The position numbers were made by a program, and so were the translations under genes. Shown in pieces: positions 41,897 through 48,174 of a DNA stretch of 53,439 nt (the stretch's first letter is position 1; each line of letters starts with the position of its first letter). This DNA comes from Bacillota bacterium (lineage in GTDB: Bacteria > Bacillota > Clostridia > Oscillospirales > Oscillospiraceae): contig JAQXVF010000049.1 of assembly GCA_029224785.1 (NCBI GenBank), positions 1 to 53,439 on the forward strand, read 5' to 3'. The notes beneath the pieces are model-generated. The model ran no database searches. It saw only the letters and a program-made list of their open reading frames with translations, and was not told the origin of the DNA.

Positions 41897-42572
41897 CAGT
41901 ATCCTCCCCTTCCTTCAGCATGCCGTCATGAATCAGGCAGATGCGATGGGCATGATCCGCGATGCTGCGGTCATGGGTAATCATCACGATGGTAGAGCCG
42001 GCTGCGTGGAGCTGGCCAAACAGCTCCATGATCTGCTTGCCGGAGGTGGAATCCAACGCACCGGTAGGCTCATCCGCCAAAAGCAGCTTGGGATTGCCCA
42101 CGATGGCCCGGGCAATGGCCACCCGCTGGCACTGTCCGCCGGAAAGCTGGTCCGGTCGGAAGGACACCCGTTCCTCCAGACCCACCGTTTTCAGGGCTTC
42201 GATGGCTCTTGCCGTCCGCTCTTTCTTGGACACGCCGGCATAGAGCAGTGGCAACGCCACATTTTCCACCGCGGACAGCTTGGGAAGCAGGTTGAAGGAC
42301 TGGAACACAAATCCGATCTTCTGGTTACGGATCTCCGCCAACTGGTTGTCTGTGCAGCTTCCCACGTCAATGCCGTCCAGCATATACTTTCCCGAGGTCG
42401 GTACATCCAGGCAGCCGATCAGGTTCATCAGCGTGGTCTTTCCGGAGCCGGAAGGACCCATGATCGCCAGATACTCCCCCTCTTCCACCTGCAGGTGGAT
42501 ATCTTTCAGAATATGCACCACGGATTTTCCCAGAGGATAATCCTTATAGATGCCGTTCATTTCCAGAATCAT
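41889..42572 (-). CDS. ABC transporter ATP-binding protein, MacB/LolD type
   Basis: 227 residues. Walker A GPSGSGKTTLMN (about 38-49), Q-loop FVFQSFNLLPKL, signature LSGGQCQRVAIARAI, Walker B LLLADEPTGALD, His switch MITHD. Typical of MacAB-type exporters. Confidence 0.94.
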   Translation of the reverse strand: MILEMNGIYKDYPLGKSVVHILKDIHLQVEEGEYLAIMGPSGSGKTTLMNLIGCLDVPTSGKYMLDGIDVGSCTDNQLAEIRNQKIGFVFQSFNLLPKLSAVENVALPLLYAGVSKKERTARAIEALKTVGLEERVSFRPDQLSGGQCQRVAIARAIVGNPKLLLADEPTGALDSTSGKQIMELFGQLHAAGSTIVMITHDRSIADHAHRICLIHDGMLKEGEDTGE

Positions 42573-42589
42573 CTTCGTCGAGCCTCCGA

Positions 42590-43732
42590 TTATTCCGCGG
42601 AAACCGCCACATCTTCCGCCACTTTCATGCCGGTTTTCCAGTTTTCATCCGGGAATGCCACACGATCCTCCAGCGTCAGGCCGTCCAGAATGGGGTAGGC
42701 TCCCAGTTCTTCCCGATACTGCCCCAGCTTGACGTTGCGTTTTTCCAGGGTATTTCTGCTGCTTGCCGCCCACACCCATGCAGAGTCGCCGTCAACGTCA
42801 TTGAGGTAGTATTCCGGAAGCATCACGCCGGATTCTTCCTCCTCGATGCCGTTGTCCAGTTCAATATACACGTGCTGGCCCAGCATCAGGCCCTCGCTGC
42901 TTTCCGGCTCCACATAGAAATGGTATTTGCTGGACGAAGCAGAGGTGTCCTCGCCGTAGTAATTATTCTGGTTCTGTACCGGATTGTCGTAGTCGATCAG
43001 AGAGATCACGCCTGTCCAGGTATCGTCGCTGACCCGGGAACGAAGCAGCACCGGCATTCCCTCGTACAGGGCGCGGACGTTCATCTCGTTGACGGTGCCT
43101 TCCACCCGGAAGCTGGAAGTGTCCAGCACGGTAATGTAGGGCTTTGCCTTGCCGTTTTCGTCAAAGCCGCCCTCATCGTTGACATTCTGGATCCGTCCGG
43201 AAATGGGAGACCGGACCTCTGCCTCTCCCACAGATGCCTCCATCTGCTCCAAAGCCTTTTGCTTGACCCCCAGATTATAGGTTTCCTCCCGGATATTGGT
43301 CTCGGTGGACTGGATCTCCAGGGTATAGGAAAGCTGCTGGGAGGCGGAAGCTCTTTCCTTCTCTTCCTTCAGGTTTTGCAGTTGATCCTCCAGCCCGGAA
43401 ATGGTGTTTTCGATCCGTGCAATCTCCAGCCGTGCCTTCTCCAGGTTCAGCTCCATAGCCTCCATGTCATAGGAAAACAGCAGGTCCCCGGCCTGGACAT
43501 GGTCGCCGGCCTGGACGGCACACTCCGCCACGGTACCGTTCTCATCTTTATAGATCTTTTCCTCCACACTGGCCACGGTGACACCGGAATACCGGTTGCT
43601 CAGGCCCACAGCACCTACGCCCATGATCTCCGAGACCTTCTGGACGCTGGCAGTCAGGCCGTCCTCTGCTCCGCAGCCGGCGATTCCCAAAAGGAAAGCC
43701 ATGCAAAGAAGTATCACGACAATGCGTTTCAT
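42590..43732 (-). CDS. membrane-fusion lipoprotein adaptor, first of two
   Basis: 380 residues. Lipoprotein signal with lipobox IAGC (about residue 20), then biotinyl-lipoyl-like halves (VQAGDHVQAGDLLFSYD, residues about 78-94), a coiled-coil arm (IENTISGLEDQLQNLKEEKERAS) and a beta-barrel. The ATG at 43732 has GGAGGATTTCGT before it; the longer frame starts upstream of the ribosome site. First gene of the exporter operon. Confidence 0.85.
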   Translation of the reverse strand: MKRIVVILLCMAFLLGIAGCGAEDGLTASVQKVSEIMGVGAVGLSNRYSGVTVASVEEKIYKDENGTVAECAVQAGDHVQAGDLLFSYDMEAMELNLEKARLEIARIENTISGLEDQLQNLKEEKERASASQQLSYTLEIQSTETNIREETYNLGVKQKALEQMEASVGEAEVRSPISGRIQNVNDEGGFDENGKAKPYITVLDTSSFRVEGTVNEMNVRALYEGMPVLLRSRVSDDTWTGVISLIDYDNPVQNQNNYYGEDTSASSSKYHFYVEPESSEGLMLGQHVYIELDNGIEEEESGVMLPEYYLNDVDGDSAWVWAASSRNTLEKRNVKLGQYREELGAYPILDGLTLEDRVAFPDENWKTGMKVAEDVAVSAE

Positions 43733-43761
43733 ACGAAATCCTCCTATCATGTGTTTGCAAT

Positions 43762-43790
43762 AGTATACCATACACCACTTTCCCTTTCAA
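43762..43790 (-). promoter_or_regulatory. sigma-A promoter for the exporter operon
   Basis: Minus strand TTGAAA (43790-43785), 17-base spacer, TATACT (43767-43762), about 29 bases from the ATG. Confidence 0.7.
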
Positions 43791-43800
43791 TCCGATTATG

Positions 43801-43815
43801 TTAAGAAATTCTTAA
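43801..43815. promoter_or_regulatory. palindrome between divergent promoters, operator candidate
   Basis: TTAAGAA-A-TTCTTAA: two 7-bp arms around one base. It lies 10 bases upstream of the leftward -35 and 2 bases upstream of the rightward -35, a place where a regulator could control the exporter and the LarC2-like gene together. Confidence 0.4.
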
Positions 43816-43817
43816 AA

Positions 43818-43846
43818 TTGATTCTTCTTCCATATTATGCTATACT
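43818..43846 (+). promoter_or_regulatory. sigma-A promoter for the LarC2-like gene
   Basis: TTGATT (43818-43823), 17-base spacer, TATACT (43841-43846). The ATG is at 43866. Confidence 0.7.
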
Positions 43847-43865
43847 GTGTGTAAGAGGTGAGATT

Positions 43866-44285
43866 ATGAACCATTCCGATCAAATCTGGTCCCTAAGTGC
43901 CAGCCTTTCCGACTGTACTGAAAATCCCGGAATTCTGATTTCCCGGTTCCTGGAATCCGGAGCATTGGATGCCTATCTTTCGGGAGCCCCATCTCCCCGC
44001 CTGTACGTTCTCTGCCGGGAAGAGCGAAAGGATGCGCTGATCAGCCTGCTTGCTTCCGAAACCGGGAAATCCGTCTACGCTCAAAGGCATTCCCGCTTCA
44101 TTCTGGAACGGAGCTTTGACACACTGAGCACCCCCTATGGTCCGATTCGGAGGAAAACCGCCTCCGGATACGGTGTTTGCCGCAGCAAAGCGGAATTTGA
44201 GGATCTGAAATCCATCTGTGAAGAGGCCCGTGTTTCTCTGCCGGAACTGCGAAAACTTCTCGCCGAAACAGATGCCGAAAAATAA
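43866..44285 (+). CDS. LarC C-terminal domain (LarC2-like), stand-alone
   Basis: 139 residues. Resembles the C-terminal half of LarC, which inserts nickel into the pincer cofactor of lactate racemase: ISRFLESGALDAYLSG, then LYVLCREERKDALISLLASET and the TPYGPIRRKTASGYG loop, with the EFEDLKSICEEA helix in place of PEYEDC. The N-terminal domain is absent, and no larA, larB or larE is in this window. Two-part LarC proteins exist (in some species through frameshifting), but no first part is upstream. Own promoter; GAGGTGAG before the ATG. Confidence 0.72.
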   Translation: MNHSDQIWSLSASLSDCTENPGILISRFLESGALDAYLSGAPSPRLYVLCREERKDALISLLASETGKSVYAQRHSRFILERSFDTLSTPYGPIRRKTASGYGVCRSKAEFEDLKSICEEARVSLPELRKLLAETDAEK

Positions 44286-44315
44286 CCGGCTTTTTTTGAT
44301 TTTTCCCCTTTCCTC

Positions 44316-44344
44316 TTGTCAAAACGGGGAAACTATGGTAGACT
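44316..44344 (+). promoter_or_regulatory. sigma-A promoter for prfC
   Basis: TTGTCA (44316-44321), 17-base spacer, TAGACT (44339-44344). Transcription would start near 44351, leaving a leader of about 95 nt before the prfC ATG. Confidence 0.7.
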
Positions 44345-44378
44345 GAATTCGATTCTGATTCTCTTTTCGGAGGCAAGT

Positions 44379-44402
44379 ATGTACTTCCATTTTTCTCATT
44401 AG
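44379..44402 (+). CDS. seven-codon leader peptide of prfC, ends in UAG
   Basis: ATG (44379-44381) to TAG (44400-44402) encodes MYFHFSH. GGAGG (44369-44373) is five bases before the ATG, as good as any ribosome site in this region. It sits within the prfC transcript, between its promoter and a hairpin over the prfC ribosome site. A product is not needed for its role; what may matter is where the ribosome stops. Confidence 0.55.
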   Translation: MYFHFSH

Positions 44403-44405
44403 CCG

Positions 44406-44436
44406 CTCCTGAAAATACAGAAAACATTTTTAGGAG
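44406..44436 (+). promoter_or_regulatory. hairpin masking the prfC Shine-Dalgarno
   Basis: CTCCTGAAAAT (44406-44416) pairs with ATTTTTAGGAG (44426-44436), 11 bp including one G-U, loop of 9. The AGGAG of the 3' arm is the prfC ribosome site (AGGAGG 44432-44437). It begins three bases after the leader UAG. No T-run follows, so it is a translation-level, not transcription-level, element. Confidence 0.6.
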
Positions 44437-44444
44437 GATATGAT

Positions 44445-46034
44445 ATGTCAACACTACAAGAAGAAATCAGCCGCCGCCGGACCTTTGCCATTATCTCTCA
44501 CCCCGACGCCGGTAAAACCACCCTGACCGAGAAATTCCTGCTCTATGGCGGTGCCATCGCTCAGGCCGGTGTGGTCAAGGGTAAGAAAAACTCCCGGGCA
44601 GCCACCTCCGACTGGATGGAGATTGAAAAGCAGCGTGGTATCTCCGTCACCTCGTCGGTGATGCAGTTCCAGTACAACGGCTTCTGCATCAACATTCTGG
44701 ACACCCCGGGCCACCAGGACTTTTCCGAGGACACCTACCGCACTCTGATGGCGGCGGATTCTGCCGTCATGGTGATCGACGGTGCTAAGGGTGTAGAGCC
44801 CCAGACCCGGAAGCTCTTTAAGGTCTGCGCCATGCGGCACATTCCCATCTTCACCTTTGTCAATAAGATGGACCGGGAAAGCAAGGACCCGTTCGATCTG
44901 CTGGACGAGCTGGAGCGGGAACTGGGCATCGAAACCTATGCCATGAACTGGCCCATCGGCTCCGGTAAGGATTTCCAGGGCGTATACGACCGGGAAAACA
45001 GCCAGCTTCTTTTCTTCTCCGGTGTGGGAGGCAAGAAGCGGGCAGATAAACAGGCCATCGATCTGTACGACTCCCAGGTGGATGAGATGCTGGGTACGGA
45101 TCGCCATCGTCAACTGATCGATGACGTAGAGCTGCTTTCTGCTGGCCGGGAACTGGACCTGGAAGAGGTTCGCCGGGGCCGGCTGAGTCCTGTATTCTTC
45201 GGTTCCGCCCTGACCAACTTCGGCGTGGAGCCTTTCCTGGAAGAGTTTCTCCGAATGACTCCGCCTCCCCTGTCCCGGGAAGCAAGCTGCGGCACCGTGG
45301 ATGCCTTTTCTCCGGATTTCTCCGCTTTCGTGTTCAAGATTCAGGCCAACATGAATAAGGCCCACCGGGACCGTCTGGCCTTTATGCGCATCTGCTCCGG
45401 CAAGTTCCAGCGGGATGCTGAATACTACCACGTCCAGGGCAGCAAGAAAATGCGCCTTTCCCAGCCGCAGCAGCTCATGGCCGCAGATCGGGAGATCGTG
45501 GAAGAAGCCTATGCCGGCGACGTGATCGGCGTGTTTGATCCCGGTATCTTCGCCATCGGTGATACCATCACCACCCCGGGAAAGAAATTCCAGTTCGGTG
45601 CCATCCCCACCTTTGCCCCGGAACATTTCTGCCGGGTTTCCGCGAAAGACTCCATGAAGCGCAAGCAGTTTGTCAAGGGCACGGAGCAGATCGCCCAGGA
45701 AGGCGCCATTCAGATCTTCAAGGTTCCCAATTCCGGCATGGAAGAAGTCATCGTGGGCGTTGTAGGTACCCTGCAGTTGGACGTATTCCAATACCGCATG
45801 AAGAACGAATACGGCGTGGATCTGCGCATGGAGATGCTGCCTTACGAAGAAATCCGCCTCATCGACAGCTATCCCGGAGACCTGTCGGACCTGAATCTGG
45901 GTTCGGATGCGGAGCTGTTGGAGGATTACCGGGGCAGAAGCCTGCTGGTATTCGGCTCCTACTGGGCTATCGATTTCACCTGCCGGAAAAACCCCGGTCT
46001 GGTAGTTACGGAGATTGTGGTCTCCGAGGGTTGA
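44445..46034 (+). CDS. prfC: peptide chain release factor 3
   Basis: 529 residues. RF3 is the GTPase that drives RF1/RF2 off the ribosome after release. G-domain motifs: SHPDAGKTTLTEKFLL (G1), the switch region EKQRGISVTSSVMQF, DTPGHQDFSEDTYRTL (G3) and NKMD (G4). Domains II and III follow to the end. The ATG at 44445 is seven bases after AGGAGG; an ATG at 44440 is out of frame. Its leader holds a short ORF and a hairpin, described separately. Confidence 0.95.
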   Translation: MSTLQEEISRRRTFAIISHPDAGKTTLTEKFLLYGGAIAQAGVVKGKKNSRAATSDWMEIEKQRGISVTSSVMQFQYNGFCINILDTPGHQDFSEDTYRTLMAADSAVMVIDGAKGVEPQTRKLFKVCAMRHIPIFTFVNKMDRESKDPFDLLDELERELGIETYAMNWPIGSGKDFQGVYDRENSQLLFFSGVGGKKRADKQAIDLYDSQVDEMLGTDRHRQLIDDVELLSAGRELDLEEVRRGRLSPVFFGSALTNFGVEPFLEEFLRMTPPPLSREASCGTVDAFSPDFSAFVFKIQANMNKAHRDRLAFMRICSGKFQRDAEYYHVQGSKKMRLSQPQQLMAADREIVEEAYAGDVIGVFDPGIFAIGDTITTPGKKFQFGAIPTFAPEHFCRVSAKDSMKRKQFVKGTEQIAQEGAIQIFKVPNSGMEEVIVGVVGTLQLDVFQYRMKNEYGVDLRMEMLPYEEIRLIDSYPGDLSDLNLGSDAELLEDYRGRSLLVFGSYWAIDFTCRKNPGLVVTEIVVSEG

Positions 46035-46071
46035 GGAACCGGATCCTTTCAGAAACGTGATAAAATGGCAA

Positions 46072-46109
46072 AGCCGCAATACGGATGCAGCAGTATCCGT
46101 ATTGCGGCT
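46072..46109 (+). terminator. rho-independent terminator of prfC
   Basis: A perfect 15-bp stem (46072-46086 with 46095-46109, loop of 8) followed by CATAGTTTTTC. Small reading frames crossing it were discarded. Confidence 0.8.
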
Positions 46110-46186
46110 CATAGTTTTTCATATCTTCGGTTAGCGCCCAGCCTTGTCAATCATAGAATCCTACTCCGGCAGGTCAGACAGCGTCA

Positions 46187-46432
46187 TTACTGTCTTTTGC
46201 TTTGGATATCCTGCAGCTCGAAGCGGTATTCCTGCTTTACTTCGGGATACTTCTCATGGTCAACCGGACTGAGAAACATCTCCTTTTTCCGAATCCACAA
46301 TCCGCAGTCTCCGTAGAGCTTCCGATAGATCACACATTCTTCCCCGGTCTCGGAATCCAGAGCCACGTCCTCCACCAGGTAGTAGTCGCCCTTAAAATGG
46401 CGGTAGATCCCATGAATTCTCAGTTGATTCAT
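46187..46432 (-). CDS. DUF1653 domain protein
   Basis: 81 residues from the second of two adjacent ATG codons (46432), GGAGGAA being six bases upstream. Matches DUF1653: GIYRHFKGDYYLVEDVALDSETGEECVIYRKLYGDCGLWIRKKEMFL. A short soluble domain of unknown role, common in Firmicutes and Proteobacteria. Last gene of the pilin-like unit or separate after the hairpin at 46446. Confidence 0.85.
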   Translation of the reverse strand: MNQLRIHGIYRHFKGDYYLVEDVALDSETGEECVIYRKLYGDCGLWIRKKEMFLSPVDHEKYPEVKQEYRFELQDIQSKRQ

Positions 46433-46445
46433 CATTTCCTCCAAT

Positions 46446-46475
46446 AAAGCAGGCCGGATTGCTCCGGCCTGCTTT
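46446..46475 (-). terminator. hairpin after the prepilin genes
   Basis: AAAGCAGGCCGGA (46446-46458) pairs with TCCGGCCTGCTTT (46463-46475), 13 bp. Leftward reading gives GCTTTATTGG. A probable, maybe partial terminator before the DUF1653 gene. Confidence 0.6.
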
Positions 46476-46478
46476 GCT

Positions 46479-47054
46479 TCATCGGTTCAGAATACGAACA
46501 ACGCTTTTCACTTCCAGAACATACTCCGCATTCTCTGTCGAAGCAATCTTGTACGACACACGGAAGACCCCTGCCCCGGAATCATAGCGAATGATCAGAT
46601 CCTTTACTGTCAGATTCGGATAAGCGCCGGTATTCAGCAGATCTCTTGGAGAGCCTCCCAGAATGTTCATCATCTGCACAGGACTGCCGGTATCCCCGGA
46701 ATTGGCAAAAATGTAAGCGTGCTGACCACTGTATTCCTTGTTGGTAAACAGAAAGGTCACGCCGGACGGCACAGAACTGACTTCAATCACTTTTTCGCCG
46801 TTCGCAAAATCCGTGGTGCCATCCTGGAGAACATAGATATCCTCCGAATACCGCAGCACATCATCAATGGTTGCATTGAGCATAGACGCCAGAGTCGCGC
46901 TGTTGGACTGGAAGATCGACTCATGATACACTCTCACAGCCGTGGATATACCGGTTCCCATGGCAATCACCAGAAGCACCAGAATCACAACGCACACCAA
47001 CATCTCTACCAGGGTAAAGCCGCCCTTATTTCCCAGTTTTATCTTGGATTTCAT
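46479..47054 (-). CDS. prepilin-like protein with classical N-methylation motif
   Basis: 191 residues. Prepilin leader KIKLGNKGG followed by FTLVEMLVCVVILVLLVIAMG: cleavage after Gly, Phe at +1, Glu at +5. The rest is a beta-rich periplasmic/extracellular domain. PilW-like minor pilins have this layout. AGGAGGTT stands before the ATG. Confidence 0.85.
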   Translation of the reverse strand: MKSKIKLGNKGGFTLVEMLVCVVILVLLVIAMGTGISTAVRVYHESIFQSNSATLASMLNATIDDVLRYSEDIYVLQDGTTDFANGEKVIEVSSVPSGVTFLFTNKEYSGQHAYIFANSGDTGSPVQMMNILGGSPRDLLNTGAYPNLTVKDLIIRYDSGAGVFRVSYKIASTENAEYVLEVKSVVRILNR

Positions 47055-47059
47055 GGGGC

Positions 47060-47383
47060 TTAACCTCCTGAATGATAGGGATAGAAAGCAAACAGTTCCC
47101 CGGAAGCGGTACTGGCAACGGACACCCGGAGAGTATTATCAATCAAATTACCGTTTACGAATACCTCAACGACTTTGACCGACCCGGAAGAAGCTTCTTC
47201 CAGTACAATCTGATCAGCCTGCAGTTTTTGGTCTGCCTCTTTGGCAGTGGTATTGATCCTTGACGCGCTGGTGACCATTGTCAAAAACAGAATGGAGGCC
47301 ATAGTAAAGATCAAAACCGACGCCAGTGACTCCATCAGGGTCTCACCTGCACAGGTTTTCAGCTTATTGAGCATCCTTTCCAT
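47060..47383 (-). CDS. short prepilin-like protein (PilV-like)
   Basis: 107 residues. The N-terminus (LKTCAG, then ETLMESLASVLIFTMASILFLTMV) is a prepilin-like motif with Glu at +5 but Glu rather than Phe at +1. The extracellular part is small. The start overlaps the stop of the preceding gene by one base (TAATG). Confidence 0.75.
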   Translation of the reverse strand: MERMLNKLKTCAGETLMESLASVLIFTMASILFLTMVTSASRINTTAKEADQKLQADQIVLEEASSGSVKVVEVFVNGNLIDNTLRVSVASTASGELFAFYPYHSGG

Positions 47384-48159
47384 TACGACGCGCCTCCCTT
47401 CCGAATAACAGGGTTGCCCCAGGTAACAATCACGGACTGTGTATCGATACGGGTAACCACAAGCACATTGTTCAGGTCCTCCGATGGCTTACTTCCCGTA
47501 CTCTTTTGGACATTGACACTGGCGGGGACAAACAGATCAAACAGGGATTCGCCCCCGTCTCCCTTGATGGTGAACGTCACGCCGGCAAACTCCTCGTTGC
47601 TCTTAAACTCACAGACATAGTCCACCACAATGGGTTGTGTAGATCCCTGAAGCAACAATTCCAGGCTGCCGGACCCGGCATAAAGGGAGGAATCCGCAGA
47701 GGCAATTTCCACATCGTTGTAATACACTTTGCTCTCCGGCTTGAAGTAATCGGAATAGGAGGTACCAAGGGTATTATTTGACCAGAACAGATTGGCCACC
47801 GCACGGGATACCAGATCCTGAAGATTCGTCTGGTTCTCCGACTCCACAAACCGTGTAGAATATGTCTTTTCCGACACCACGGAGGTGGTACCGCCGGAGG
47901 TGATGGTCATTTTGGTTTCCGCGATCATGTTGATGTTGAGCTGTGCAGCATTGCTGAACTGATCCTGCAGCAATAGAGCGGCGCTTCGCTGGGTGTAATA
48001 GTCCTGACGAACTGCCTTCTGATTGACGATTCTGCCGCCGTTTGCGGTTGCAGCCGCTAAAACAGAGCCACCAACAAAGAAACACAGAAGGAAAAACACG
48101 ATCGCAAGGAGAATGGAAGAACCGGCACGATCTCGGATCTTATGGCGTTTTGATTCCAT
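47383..48159 (-). CDS. membrane-anchored surface protein of the prepilin unit (PilX-like)
   Basis: 258 residues. N-terminal RDRAGSSILLAIVFFLLCFFVGGSVLAAA gives one hydrophobic helix right after a short basic leader, as in PilX-type minor pilins; the Glu at +5 is not obvious. The rest is extracellular. ATG at 48159 has GGAGGTGACACCT upstream; the GTG three codons earlier was rejected. Confidence 0.7.
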   Translation of the reverse strand: MESKRHKIRDRAGSSILLAIVFFLLCFFVGGSVLAAATANGGRIVNQKAVRQDYYTQRSAALLLQDQFSNAAQLNINMIAETKMTITSGGTTSVVSEKTYSTRFVESENQTNLQDLVSRAVANLFWSNNTLGTSYSDYFKPESKVYYNDVEIASADSSLYAGSGSLELLLQGSTQPIVVDYVCEFKSNEEFAGVTFTIKGDGGESLFDLFVPASVNVQKSTGSKPSEDLNNVLVVTRIDTQSVIVTWGNPVIRKGGAS

Positions 48160-48174
48160 AGGTGTCACCTCCGG

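Noticed and set aside
46065..46316. An 83-codon rightward open frame after prfC
   Set aside because: It runs through the perfect 15-bp terminator and across the DUF1653 gene on the other strand, and has no ribosome site.
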